NCBI GenBank assembly: GCA_002411365.1
Contig: DHSD01000005.1
Coordinates: forward strand, 48,820-77,107
Reading direction: 5' to 3'
DNA from: Ruminococcaceae bacterium UBA5295
Lineage (GTDB): Bacteria > Bacillota > Clostridia > Oscillospirales > Acutalibacteraceae
Length of the DNA: 28,288 nt
Positions within the stretch are counted from its first letter, which is position 1; each line of letters begins with the position of its first letter. Below are positions 1-8,489 of the stretch, piece after piece. The position numbers and the translations under genes are program-made. Under the pieces are notes generated by a model. It saw nothing but the letters and a program-made list of their open reading frames with translations, searched no databases and was not told where the DNA came from.

Positions 1-21
1 AGCCAGCTGAGCTAAACATCC
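1..21 (-). tRNA. Partial tRNA gene, 5' end only (runs off the window start)
   Basis: Read on the minus strand, these bases give a seven-base acceptor strand (GGATGTT), then T8-A9, the D-stem GCTC and the D-loop start AGCTGGCT, the standard order at a tRNA 5' end. The anticodon lies outside the window, so the identity cannot be called. A strong promoter sits directly upstream at 40-68. Confidence 0.72.
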
Positions 22-39
22 ATTAAACTCGACTTAAAT

Positions 40-68
40 ATTATAACGCTTCATATTAAAAAGATCAA
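40..68 (-). promoter_or_regulatory. SigA-type promoter for the partial tRNA gene
   Basis: On the minus strand there is a -35 box TTGATC (68-63), a 17-base spacer and a perfect -10 box TATAAT (45-40). It lies 18 bases before the tRNA 5' end. Confidence 0.75.
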
Positions 69-158
69 GGCTAAAGCCGAAAAAATAAAGCTTCAGTATA
101 AGACTACAATATTATACTGGATGGTTGTACTACAAAAAAGCTTGGCCGTTACATAATT

Positions 159-1019
159 GCACATACTATTTGCATGGGGTTTGGCTGCAATGCCTGCGGC
201 GTGATAGGCTGCAGGATAATCGATTCCCCACGTGAAAGGCTCATAGCAATTCTCACAAACAATTTTGTTCCGTGCAACGGGCGTTTTCCTACACTGATTG
301 CTATTATAACCATGTTTTTCGCCGGTGCAGCCTCAGGTGCTTTCCAGTCAGCCCTTTCGGCGCTGTTTCTTACGGCTGTGATTGTACTCGGCGTCGTTTT
401 CACCTTGCTCATTTCTAAATTGCTTTCAAAGACGCTTTTAAAGGGAATGCCGTCATCTTTCAACCTTGAACTTCCACCTTACCGCAGGCCGCAGATAGGA
501 AAAGTTATAGTGCGTTCTATTATGGACCGCACGCTTTTTGTTCTCCGCCGTGCTGTCGCTGTCGCTGCGCCTGCAGGCATTATTATATGGCTGCTTGCAA
601 ATATAAAGGCTGGCGAAGGAAGCCTTTTGGCGGCTTGCGCCAATTTTCTTGACCCGTTTGCGCGTGCTATGGGCATGGATGGATATATACTCATGGCTTT
701 TATACTCGGATTTCCGGCAAATGAAATTGTTATTCCGATCCTTATCATGAGCTATATGGCGTCAAGCTGCCTCACTGACTTTTCAAGTTTTGCACAGCTG
801 CGCATGCTTTTTGTCAGCCATGGGTGGACGTGGCTGACAGCTTTATGCACGATGTTGTTTTCCCTTATGCATTGGCCATGCGGAACAACATGCCTTACCA
901 TACGCAAAGAGACGCAAAGCTTGAAATGGACTTTGGCAGCGGTTGCTATCCCAAGTGCTGCGGGGTTCGGAACATGCTTCCTTGTAACAAGTGCAGTCAG
1001 AATTTTAGGCCTTGTATGA
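159..1019 (+). pseudogene. feoB: 5'-truncated FeoB ferrous iron transporter (C-terminal half only)
   Basis: The frame encodes the C-terminal membrane half of FeoB, the GTP-driven Fe(II) importer. It contains the first Gate signature (GFGCNACGVIGCR near the start), the following DSPRERL and VPCNGRFP motifs, the second Gate segment (FPANEIVIPI), and a normal C-terminus. The whole N-terminal half is missing, including the GTPase domain (G1-G5) and the first membrane helices. The frame is open only back to a stop at 99-101. The ATG at 174 lies inside a conserved motif and has no SD, so it is not a native start. Similarity fades within a few codons upstream of CMGFGCN (I read AHTICM where clostridial FeoB usually has ALTMCM). 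About 140 bases upstream is a tRNA on the other strand. I infer a deletion or recombination remnant; an assembly junction cannot be excluded. Confidence 0.8.
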
Positions 1020-1078
1020 CGCGGCAGATGTATTTAGCGGAATTTTTCGCAGCCGCTGGCTTACCTGAAAAAGAAGGC

Positions 1079-1107
1079 TTGCAATTTCCAGTAAAATATG
1101 ATATTAT
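1079..1107 (+). promoter_or_regulatory. SigA-type promoter for tRNA-Ala
   Basis: There is a -35 box TTGCAA (1079-1084), a 17-base spacer and a -10 box TATTAT (1102-1107). It lies about 75 bases upstream of the mature tRNA-Ala 5' end. Confidence 0.6.
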
Positions 1108-1183
1108 CATTAAGCATTGTTCCTGCTGAAAATCAGGTTCTGTAAAATGTAGCCGTTTAAAGGAAACAGGATTTCTAAATTTT

Positions 1184-1259
1184 GGGGGTATAGCTCAGTT
1201 GGGAGAGTGCCTGCATGGCATGCAGGAGGTCAGCGGTTCGAACCCGCTTATCTCCACCA
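1184..1259 (+). tRNA. tRNA-Ala (anticodon GGC)
   Basis: A complete cloverleaf is visible. The acceptor strand GGGGGTA pairs with TATCTCC using G-U pairs. The anticodon stem CCTGC/GCAGG encloses the loop ATGGCAT, giving anticodon GGC, which reads Ala codons GCC and GCU. The T-loop is GGTTCGAACC and the CCA end is encoded. It is 76 nt long, with its own promoter upstream and terminator downstream. Confidence 0.96.
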
Positions 1260-1261
1260 GA

Positions 1262-1300
1262 AATATAAGCCACAAGGTCTTTTGCCTTGTGGCTTATATT
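1262..1300 (+). terminator. Rho-independent terminator after tRNA-Ala
   Basis: A near-perfect inverted repeat of about 16 bp (ATATAAGCCACAAGG and its complement) encloses a short T-rich loop and ends in a T-rich tract. It begins three bases after the encoded CCA. Confidence 0.85.
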
Positions 1301-1360
1301 TTGTATATAAGACTGGTGTACAGACGTAAGAAAATACAGATTTTAACTGGACGGGAAAAC

Positions 1361-1389
1361 TTGTTTCAAAATTAAAAAAATGATATAAT
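1361..1389 (+). promoter_or_regulatory. SigA-type promoter for the glycosyltransferase operon
   Basis: There is a -35 box TTGTTT (1361-1366), a 17-base A-rich spacer and a perfect -10 box TATAAT (1384-1389). This leaves a 5' leader of about 90 nt before the first glycosyltransferase. Confidence 0.7.
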
Positions 1390-1484
1390 AATCTTTATAT
1401 ATTTATCCATACGATATTGTTTATACTGCCGTTTGCAGCTACAGAGTTTGCGTACCTTTTCTAAAGGCGCTGTGGGGTGACAGC

Positions 1485-2660
1485 ATGAGGTTTTTATATA
1501 TTGGGCTTGACCCGGTTGATTCAGGTTCGGAGCTTTTTCGTCAGGATGTAGTATGCAAGGTAGGCGGTGTACGGCAGCTTGGGCACGAGGCCGACTATAT
1601 CTGCCGTGACCGCAGGAATATCATAAGCTGTATAGGTGGTGAAGACAGGCACTTCGAGTATGCTGGCGGCAGGTATGCCATACACGACTTTTGCGGGTGG
1701 ATTTTGGAACTTACAAAACGCACAGTGTATGACTTTATTTATATCAAAAGCCTTCTTCTGTACCCCGAGCTTAGCAAGCTTGCATGGCATTTTAAATTCC
1801 AGAAATTCGGAACAAAGGTGATTTATGAGCCGGCGGTTTATCCGCTCGAAGATTATTTTTCCGCGGAGACAAAGCGGCATAAAGCGGAAGATAACCTTTC
1901 TGCTTCTTTTAAGGCCGGCTTTACGCATATGCAGCAGTCTTTTCTGGAATCGCAGCTGCACCACTGGGCAGATGTCGCCGTTGCATTTGAGGTGCCTGCC
2001 AGTAAAATATACGATGTTCCAGCTATTGCAGTTAACCGTGGCATCACTGTAGGGCAGATTTCCGTGCGCACTTCAGTAGAAAAATTAGAGGACCCGATAA
2101 CAATGCTCGCTGTTGTCGATGACCCACGCACATGCGGATTTGAGCGCTTGCTTCAGGGTATCAGCACTTACAGGAACAGCCGCAGCTGTGAGCCTGTGAC
2201 ATTGGACATAGTAGGAAATATGCAGAAAATATGGAAGCTCCGTGCAGAGGCCGTACGCTGCCATGTGGAAGACCGCGTGAACTTTATTGGGGAAAAAAAT
2301 TCCGGTGAAATCAATGAGCTTTGCAATACGCATACTTTAGCAGTTGCGAGCCTTGGGCTTTACAAAGCCGACAGGATTTATCGCTCGCCGTATCTGGCGC
2401 GCTTTTACTGCGCGGCGGGAATCCCTTTTATTTATGCCTATGAGGACTTAAGCCTCAACGGGCAGGTCCCTTTTGCAATGAAAATGCCGAATTTTGACGC
2501 ACCGGTGAATATGGAGCTTGTGAGCGAATTTGTTTGGCGCTGCAGGTACCATACCGGTCTCATTCAGCAGGAACGCCATTTTGCGGAAGAAAACTATGAC
2601 TGGCGCATTATTATGGAGAAAATTCTTCTATTTACAGCGACCGGAAGACTGGAGGTTTGA
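1485..2660 (+). CDS. Putative glycosyltransferase, GT-B type
   Basis: This 391-residue cytosolic protein has no signal peptide or membrane helix. Its overall pattern (YIGLDP at the N-terminus, a central segment around DIVGNMQKIWKLRAE, and a C-terminal half with FIGEKN and FIYAYEDLS) suggests a two-domain GT-B glycosyltransferase resembling capsular polysaccharide enzymes. The usual EX7E motif is not clear, so family assignment rests partly on context. The start is ATG 1485, preceded by the SD-like GTGGGGTGA. It is the first gene of a three-gene unit: its TGA overlaps the upstream candidate start of the next gene (TTGA), implying translational coupling. It likely adds a sugar to a surface polysaccharide or lipid-linked oligosaccharide; donor and acceptor are unknown. 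Confidence 0.65.
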   Translation: MRFLYIGLDPVDSGSELFRQDVVCKVGGVRQLGHEADYICRDRRNIISCIGGEDRHFEYAGGRYAIHDFCGWILELTKRTVYDFIYIKSLLLYPELSKLAWHFKFQKFGTKVIYEPAVYPLEDYFSAETKRHKAEDNLSASFKAGFTHMQQSFLESQLHHWADVAVAFEVPASKIYDVPAIAVNRGITVGQISVRTSVEKLEDPITMLAVVDDPRTCGFERLLQGISTYRNSRSCEPVTLDIVGNMQKIWKLRAEAVRCHVEDRVNFIGEKNSGEINELCNTHTLAVASLGLYKADRIYRSPYLARFYCAAGIPFIYAYEDLSLNGQVPFAMKMPNFDAPVNMELVSEFVWRCRYHTGLIQQERHFAEENYDWRIIMEKILLFTATGRLEV

Positions 2661-2662
2661 CT

Positions 2663-3727
2663 TTGCCACTTATTAGCGTTGTTGTCCCCGTTTACAATGT
2701 GGAGAAATATCTTGGAAAATGTGTGGAAAGCATTCTTGCACAGAGCCTTGACGACTTTGAGCTTCTCATCGTCAATGATGCTTCCACTGATGATTCGCTT
2801 AAAACTGCGCGCAGATTTGAATCGGACCCGCGTGTGAAGGTACTCGACAAGCCGCATGGCGGGCTTGGCGATACACGGAACTATGGCGCCAGCCGCGCCG
2901 CCGGTAAATACCTTCTTTTTATCGATTCGGACGACTGGGTCGATAGAAATATGTTTAAAGAGCTTTACTACCTTGCGGAAAACCATAGCGCCGACCTTGT
3001 GGTTTTCAACTTTATAAGGGAAGACATTGAGAGTGGCAAAAGCCGAAAATGCTGCCTGCCTGTGCGCGGGCAAATATGCGGACGCGAAATTAAAGAAAAG
3101 GTGCTTGCGGAACTGATTGGCCCGGACAAGTCCTCCGGGCCATGGCACAGCGTGGAAATGCTTGGCTGCGCGTGGCGTCGCATGTACCGGCGCGACTGGT
3201 TTATTGCGAATAATATCCAATATGGCAACGAGCAGAAAATAATGCTCGAAGATTTGCCGGCATCTATACATGCGCACTGTGCGTGCCAAAATCTCATTAT
3301 AGCCGACGGAGCGTATTACCATTACCGCTATAATTCAAATTCTTTAAGCACACGTTACCGCCCCCATAAAATGGAAATGCTTGCTGAATGCTACCGTACA
3401 GTCGATGCAACCCTGCAGCAGTATGGCATCGACGAAAAATACAGGGAACGCCATATGGCGTGGCTTTTGCGTTCGGCGGCGCACTCCGCGCTTGTGAACT
3501 GCTTCAGCCCGAAAAATCCGGCCAGCCATTCGGGACGCTTTAAAGAAGTGAATGGAATACTTAAAAACCCCCTGCTGCTTGCAGCCATGCGGTCTGATTA
3601 CCTTGAGCATGGGGAAAAGTCTGACCGGATTGTGCGGCGTGTAATAAGCACACGCTGCACACCGGTTGTCTATCTGTTTTATAAAATCTATTCTAAAATC
3701 CTGATGAACAATCAGAACAAAAAATAA
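2663..3727 (+). CDS. Glycosyltransferase family 2 (GT-A fold)
   Basis: This is a 354-residue GT2 enzyme. The N-terminus PLISVVVPVYNVEKYL is the classic GT2 opening, followed by IVNDASTDDS (nucleotide-sugar binding), the GLGDTRNYG region and the DxD-type metal site FIDSDDW near residues 93-99. The family transfers sugars from nucleotide-sugar donors to polysaccharide or lipid acceptors at the inner face of the membrane. I choose the TTG at 2663 because GGAGG (2651-2655) then sits 7 bases upstream; the TTG at 2657 would leave only one base. It closely follows the preceding glycosyltransferase. The substrate cannot be read from the sequence. Confidence 0.88.
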   Translation: MPLISVVVPVYNVEKYLGKCVESILAQSLDDFELLIVNDASTDDSLKTARRFESDPRVKVLDKPHGGLGDTRNYGASRAAGKYLLFIDSDDWVDRNMFKELYYLAENHSADLVVFNFIREDIESGKSRKCCLPVRGQICGREIKEKVLAELIGPDKSSGPWHSVEMLGCAWRRMYRRDWFIANNIQYGNEQKIMLEDLPASIHAHCACQNLIIADGAYYHYRYNSNSLSTRYRPHKMEMLAECYRTVDATLQQYGIDEKYRERHMAWLLRSAAHSALVNCFSPKNPASHSGRFKEVNGILKNPLLLAAMRSDYLEHGEKSDRIVRRVISTRCTPVVYLFYKIYSKILMNNQNKK

Positions 3728-3770
3728 TCTGCGCTTTAGGCGTAAATATTTTGCGAGGAGCATTGTATTG

Positions 3771-4964
3771 ATGCGGCAAAAGAAGAAAGTCCTTTTCATT
3801 AATTACAGCCTGCACAGCGGCGGCATAGAAAAAAGTCTCGTTACGATACTTTCGCTGTTTGACTATGAAAAATACGATGTAGACCTTCAGCTGTTTGCGA
3901 ACGAAGGCCTTTTTCTTAAACGAGTGCCAAAGCAGGTGCATTTGCTGAAGCCGCTTTTTCCGCCGGAATATCGGCTGAACATACGGCAGGCTTTCTGGGC
4001 TTTGCTGCGGAAAAGCCACCCGTTGCTTGCAGTTTGCCGCCTTATGGTGACTATTGCCGGCCGCCGTGGGACAATGGGCGAGCGCCTTGGCAAAATGTGG
4101 AGAACAGAGCGCCACTTTGTAAGGCCTGCAAGCCGCGAATATGACGCAGCCATCGCTTTTATGGAAGGTCAGCCCATCTACTACAATATCACGAAAGTGA
4201 AAAGCCGTATAAAAATCGGGTTTATCCATGGAGATTATGAGGCTATGGGCCTTGACAGCAAAACAGACCGCAGCTATGTGGACAGGCTCGATGCCCTCTG
4301 CACTGTTTCGGAGTCGTGCCTTGCGTCGCTGAGGCGTGTTTTCCCGGAGATTTCGGAAAAGTGCCATGTGATATACAATATTATTTCGGAAAAATTCATG
4401 CAGTCCATGGCAGACGAAGGGGAAGGCTTCACAGACAATTTCAGCGGGCTGAGGATTCTCTCAATCGCGCGCCTGTCAGAGCAAAAGGGCCTTGATATTG
4501 CCATGCCCGCAATAGCTGCACTCAAAAAGCAGGGCTTTTCTTTCCGCTGGTATATTATTGGCATGGGACCCGAAGGGGGAAAGCTTAAAATCATGGCGGA
4601 AGAACTGCAGATTAATGACTGCGTCTTTTTCCTTGGTGAGCGTGCAAACCCGTACCCATACCTGAAACAGTGTGACATATATCTGCAGCCGAGCAGGTTT
4701 GAAGGGAAGTCTATTGCTGTTGATGAAGCCATGGTGATGCGGCGTCCAATTCTGCTTACAGATTTTTCTACAGCGTCAGACCAGATTAAGTCCGGTGCCA
4801 ATGGGCTTATTGTGCAAATGTCGCCAGAAGGGGTTGAGAATGGACTCAGGACGATGCTTACAGACGGTGATATACGCAAAAGGTTTACCGAGGTGCTCTC
4901 AAAGGAAAACTATTCAAACGAGGGTGAGCTTCAAAAGCTCTATGCCCTGATTGAAAGCAAATGA
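3771..4964 (+). CDS. Glycosyltransferase family 4 (GT-B fold)
   Basis: This is a 397-residue retaining glycosyltransferase. The N-terminal half has KVLFINYSLHSGGIEKS with the Gly-Gly acceptor-side loop. The C-terminal half has the donor-binding GT4 series: ILSIARLSEQKGLD, IGMGPEG, VFFLGERANPYPYL and PSRFEGKSIAVDEAM, in which E-x7-E is the family's EX7E motif. ATG 3771 is preferred, with GAGGAG at 3755-3760; TTG 3768 is an adjacent alternative. It is separated from the GT2 gene by about 43 bases and no terminator, so it is likely cotranscribed. No polymerase, flippase or priming transferase is nearby, so the trio may modify a polysaccharide whose main locus is elsewhere. Confidence 0.88.
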   Translation: MRQKKKVLFINYSLHSGGIEKSLVTILSLFDYEKYDVDLQLFANEGLFLKRVPKQVHLLKPLFPPEYRLNIRQAFWALLRKSHPLLAVCRLMVTIAGRRGTMGERLGKMWRTERHFVRPASREYDAAIAFMEGQPIYYNITKVKSRIKIGFIHGDYEAMGLDSKTDRSYVDRLDALCTVSESCLASLRRVFPEISEKCHVIYNIISEKFMQSMADEGEGFTDNFSGLRILSIARLSEQKGLDIAMPAIAALKKQGFSFRWYIIGMGPEGGKLKIMAEELQINDCVFFLGERANPYPYLKQCDIYLQPSRFEGKSIAVDEAMVMRRPILLTDFSTASDQIKSGANGLIVQMSPEGVENGLRTMLTDGDIRKRFTEVLSKENYSNEGELQKLYALIESK

Positions 4965-5054
4965 CTTTTCCTGTAATTAGTTCAGTTAAGTAGGATATGC
5001 CTGCTGCCCGAAGAATTTCCTTTTAAGGCGATGGCCTTCTGCTTTCAGCTTCGC

Positions 5055-5083
5055 TTGACAGCGGGCTAATTTGCTTTTATCAT
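5055..5083 (+). promoter_or_regulatory. SigA-type promoter for mnmA
   Basis: There is a perfect -35 box TTGACA (5055-5060), a 17-base spacer and a -10 box TATCAT (5078-5083). It lies about 40 bases upstream of the mnmA start, so mnmA begins a new transcription unit after the glycosyltransferases. Confidence 0.72.
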
Positions 5084-5121
5084 AATAAAAAGATATTTTA
5101 AATGAACTGCGGAGAAAACAG

Positions 5122-6216
5122 ATGAAGAAAAAAGTTCTTGTAGGCATGAGCGGCGGGGTAGACAGCTCAGTTGCCGCGTGCCTTTTGCTTGAGCAGGGAT
5201 ATGAAGTTGCCGGAGCGACGCTCCATCTCTATAATAATGAAGATACCGGCATACCAAAAGCGCGCACGTGCTGCTCGCTTGCCGATGTCGAAGATGCGCG
5301 CAGTGTTGCTGAGCACCTTGGGATTGAGCATTATGTTTTCAATTTTGGCCCTGAATTCAGGCGTGAAGTGATTGCGCGCTTTGCACGCGGTTATGAATGC
5401 GGTGAAACGCCTAACCCATGTATCGACTGCAATAAATACATCAAATTCGGAAAAATGCTTGACCGCGCAAAGCTTCTCGGCTTTGACGCCGTTGCCACAG
5501 GCCACTATGCCCGCGTGGAGTATGATGAAAAAATAGGCCGCTGGCTGCTTAAAAAAGCTGCTGACGCCTCGAAAGACCAGACGTATGTGCTTTACACACT
5601 TACACAGGAGCAGCTTGCGCATACGCTTTTCCCTCTTGGCGGTTTTCTTAAACCGGAAGTCCGTGCCATTGCTGAAAAGCATGGGTTTGTGAATGCCCGC
5701 AAGCCTGACAGCGAGGACATTTGCTTTGTGCCAGGCGGCGATTATGCGGCTTTTCTTGAAAATGTGATGAAGTTCGATTCAAAGTCCGGTAATTTTGTCG
5801 ATGTAAATGGCAATGTCCTCGGCCGGCACAAAGGCTTGTTCCACTATACCATTGGGCAGAGGAAAGGCATAGGCATAAGCTTTGAATCACCTAAATATGT
5901 GCTTAAAAAAGATTGTGCAAACAATACGGTAGTGCTCGGCGACAACAAGGATCTTTACAGCAGCACTTTTGCTGTTGGAAATGTCAATTTTATTGCGTTA
6001 GACCATTTGGACAAACCGGTTGAAGCCGGTGTTAAAGTGCGCTACAGCCAGTCTGAGGCACAGGCGGTGATTTATCCAATTGAAAACGGAAAAGTAAAAG
6101 TGCGCTTCCGCAGCCCGCAGCGTGCTGTTACGCCAGGGCAGTCGGCCGTTTTTTACCGCGGCGATACCGTGCTTGGCGGAGGAAAAATTCTCAGCGAAGA
6201 AATGAAGCAATTATAA
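5122..6216 (+). CDS. mnmA: tRNA-specific 2-thiouridylase MnmA
   Basis: MnmA adenylates and then thiolates U34 in the wobble position of Lys, Glu and Gln tRNAs, using sulfur relayed from a cysteine desulfurase. The 364-residue length is typical. Visible motifs are the PP-loop SGGVDSS (residues 10-16), NPCIDCN (98-104) with the sulfur-accepting Cys at 103, ATGHYAR (125-131), KDQTYVLY (151-158), and the second catalytic Cys at 201 in SEDICFVPGGDY. The C-terminal barrel domain ends normally. The start is ATG 5122 with GCGGAG upstream. A cysteine desulfurase gene follows 14 bases downstream, matching the dedicated desulfurase-MnmA pairing known from Bacillus (YrvO-MnmA). Confidence 0.96.
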   Translation: MKKKVLVGMSGGVDSSVAACLLLEQGYEVAGATLHLYNNEDTGIPKARTCCSLADVEDARSVAEHLGIEHYVFNFGPEFRREVIARFARGYECGETPNPCIDCNKYIKFGKMLDRAKLLGFDAVATGHYARVEYDEKIGRWLLKKAADASKDQTYVLYTLTQEQLAHTLFPLGGFLKPEVRAIAEKHGFVNARKPDSEDICFVPGGDYAAFLENVMKFDSKSGNFVDVNGNVLGRHKGLFHYTIGQRKGIGISFESPKYVLKKDCANNTVVLGDNKDLYSSTFAVGNVNFIALDHLDKPVEAGVKVRYSQSEAQAVIYPIENGKVKVRFRSPQRAVTPGQSAVFYRGDTVLGGGKILSEEMKQL

Positions 6217-6230
6217 GGAAGTCCTTTATT

Positions 6231-7379
6231 ATGTCAGATTTTGTATATGCTGACCATGCGGCTACAGCGCCGCTTTCAAAAGCTGCTTTAAAAGCCATGA
6301 TGCCGTTTCTTACGGAAGAGTACGGTAACGCTTCATCAGCTTATGCTGCAGGGCGCAGGGCAAGGCGCGCAGTAGACCGCGCACGTGAAAAGATAGCCGA
6401 CGCATTCGGTGCGCATCCTGATGAAATATACTTCACTTCATGCGGCACAGAATCAGATAACTGGGTTATGCGTTCGCCTGAGCTGTGCTCTGAAAAAAAG
6501 AAAAAAATCATTTCATCGTCTGTGGAGCACCATGCCATACTTAATACACTTGAAGCAAGAAAACATACGGGGCTGCCGTCGGAACTGCTTAAGGCCGACA
6601 GCAATTGCCGCATAAATGTTTCGCGTCTCAAGGAGGCGCTCGGCAGCAGCACAGCGCTTGTAAGCATTATGGCGGCCAACAACGAAGTGGGTACTGTAAT
6701 GCCAATAGCGGAGCTTGCAGAGGCGTCCCATAAGGCCGGTGCCCTGTTTCACACCGATGCCGTTCAGGCGGCAGGGCATATTCCAATAGACGTTGAAAAA
6801 GGCAGGGTTGACCTCATGTCATTTTCAGCCCATAAATTCGGCGGGCCAAAAGGGATAGGCGGCCTTTATATTTGCCGCGGCGTTCCGGCGGGCAGGTGGC
6901 TTTATGGCGGCGGGCAGGAACGCGGCCTGCGCGGCGGGACAGAGAACACGGCCGGCATTGTTGGCATGGCGGCGGCGTTGGAAGAATCGTGCGAAAATAT
7001 GGAAAAAGATACGCACAGAATATCGGTTCTGCGCGACGAACTCATAAGCGGCGTTCAAAAAATTCCGGGTGCCCACCTTACAGGTGATCCGGAGAACAGG
7101 CTTCCGGGCAATGCTTCTTTTGTTTTTGAGGGAGCCGAAGGGGAGGCGCTTGTGCTTCTGCTCGACCAGGCGGGGATTTGCGTGTCTGCGGGCTCAGCAT
7201 GTTCCGCAGGCGCTCTGGAGCCCTCGCATGTGCTGCTCGCCATGGGAATCCCGCCGGAACTGGCGCGCGGTTCCCTGCGTATTACACTTGGTGCCGAGAA
7301 TACGGAGGACGATATAAGGAAAATCCTCGAAGTGCTTCCGGATGCGGTCGCGCGCAGCCGTGAAGCCGCAGGCAAATAA
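6231..7379 (+). CDS. Cysteine desulfurase, NifS/IscS family
   Basis: This PLP enzyme converts L-cysteine to alanine and holds the sulfur as an enzyme persulfide. The 382-residue protein shows YADHAATAPL at the N-terminus, GTESDN (72-77), the PLP-binding Lys at about 202 in SFSAHKFGGPKGIG, and the persulfide Cys at about 324 in CVSAGSACSAG, typical of the IscS-like group. ATG 6231 follows AAGGAAG-type SD bases. Its position 14 bases after mnmA, with no Fe-S scaffold gene beside it, suggests it mainly supplies sulfur for tRNA 2-thiolation (analogous to YrvO). A broader Fe-S role cannot be excluded. Confidence 0.94.
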   Translation: MSDFVYADHAATAPLSKAALKAMMPFLTEEYGNASSAYAAGRRARRAVDRAREKIADAFGAHPDEIYFTSCGTESDNWVMRSPELCSEKKKKIISSSVEHHAILNTLEARKHTGLPSELLKADSNCRINVSRLKEALGSSTALVSIMAANNEVGTVMPIAELAEASHKAGALFHTDAVQAAGHIPIDVEKGRVDLMSFSAHKFGGPKGIGGLYICRGVPAGRWLYGGGQERGLRGGTENTAGIVGMAAALEESCENMEKDTHRISVLRDELISGVQKIPGAHLTGDPENRLPGNASFVFEGAEGEALVLLLDQAGICVSAGSACSAGALEPSHVLLAMGIPPELARGSLRITLGAENTEDDIRKILEVLPDAVARSREAAGK

Positions 7380-7415
7380 CTGACATACAGCAATAGCTTC
7401 TGCGGAGGCGCTTTT

Positions 7416-8426
7416 ATGGCAATGGTAAAAAATCAGAAACTGAAACTCCTTTACCTCATGAAAATTTTTCTGAAAAAAACCGATGACGAGCATATGCTGA
7501 CCATTCCGCAGCTTATTGAAGAATTGAAAGGGTATGGGGTATCTGCTGAGCGCAAGAGCCTCTACGGCGATATAGAAGCCCTGCGCTCATTTGGACTTGA
7601 TATTGTGCGCTGCAAGTCGAAAACCACAGGCTACTTTGTTGCGGGGCGCACATTTGAGCTGCCGGAGCTTAAGATACTTGCAGATGCTGTAGCTTCATCA
7701 AGGTTTCTAACTGAAAAAAAGTCGGCGCAGCTTATAGGGAAAATCGAAAGCCTTGCGAGCGAACCACAGGCGAAGTCCCTTCAGCGGCAGATATATGTGC
7801 GCGGCAGGGTGAAAAATCAGAATGAGAAGATTTATTATAATGTAGACACTATCAATCAGGCCATTGCACAGAAAAAGCCAGTGTCTTTCCGCTATTTTGA
7901 GTACTGTATAGACTGGCAGCACGCCCGCCACTGGAAAAAACGCTACCGCAGGAATGGGCAGAAATACCACGCTTTTCCATATGCGCTTTTGTGGGACAGC
8001 GAAAATTACTACATGACAGCCTATTATGAAAAATATGGGGGGCTCTCCAATTTCAGGGTCGATAAAATGGACCGCATGGAAATAATCGAGAATGGTGATT
8101 ATGAAAGATCCGATCTTCCGTCATTTGATGCGGCCGAGTATTCGAAAGAGATTTTCGGCATGCACAGTGGCAAAGAAGAAAATGTTACGCTGCGTGTTGA
8201 TAATTCACTCATCGGTGTTGTCCTTGACCGTTTTGGGGAAGAGACTGAAATTTCACGTGCGGTCGGCAGCAGCTTTTATATCCGCGTAAAAGTGATTGTA
8301 AGCCCGATGCTGTTGAGCCGGATTTTTGAGTTTGGCGGCAGAGTGGAGATAGTTGAGCCCAAAAGCCTGATTGAGGAGTACAGCCGCCTTGTGGAGGAAA
8401 GCCTTTCTCGGTATAGGCAGGTTTAG
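7416..8426 (+). CDS. WYL-domain transcriptional regulator (HTH + WYL)
   Basis: This 336-residue protein has an N-terminal winged-helix region. LTIPQLIEELKGYGVS is followed by the recognition segment ERKSLYGDIEALRSFG, of the DeoR/HTH_11 type seen in WYL regulators. A middle linker leads to a WYL-type domain (KPVSFRYFEY, then AFPYALLWDSENYYMTAYY and NFRVDKMDRMEII). A C-terminal extension follows (about residues 250-330). WYL domains are thought to sense ligands, often nucleic-acid-like or metabolite effectors. ATG 7416 follows GCGGAGGCG at good spacing. The gene lies 36 bases after the desulfurase with no terminator between, so it may be cotranscribed. Its target is not known. Confidence 0.88.
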   Translation: MAMVKNQKLKLLYLMKIFLKKTDDEHMLTIPQLIEELKGYGVSAERKSLYGDIEALRSFGLDIVRCKSKTTGYFVAGRTFELPELKILADAVASSRFLTEKKSAQLIGKIESLASEPQAKSLQRQIYVRGRVKNQNEKIYYNVDTINQAIAQKKPVSFRYFEYCIDWQHARHWKKRYRRNGQKYHAFPYALLWDSENYYMTAYYEKYGGLSNFRVDKMDRMEIIENGDYERSDLPSFDAAEYSKEIFGMHSGKEENVTLRVDNSLIGVVLDRFGEETEISRAVGSSFYIRVKVIVSPMLLSRIFEFGGRVEIVEPKSLIEEYSRLVEESLSRYRQV

Positions 8427-8489
8427 AAAATCATGGGCTGGAAACATAACTATGTAATTGTAATGTAACATGAACGGAGAGATTGACGA

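Noticed and set aside
824..1129. Plus-strand frame of 101 codons overlapping the end of feoB
   Set aside because: It is out of frame with the recognisable FeoB sequence for most of its length, and its product has no family features.
4965..5054. Possible terminator after the GT4 gene (AAGGC-GATG-GCCTT)
   Set aside because: The stem is only 5 bp and the following CTGCTTTC is not a real T-tract. Transcription may read through.
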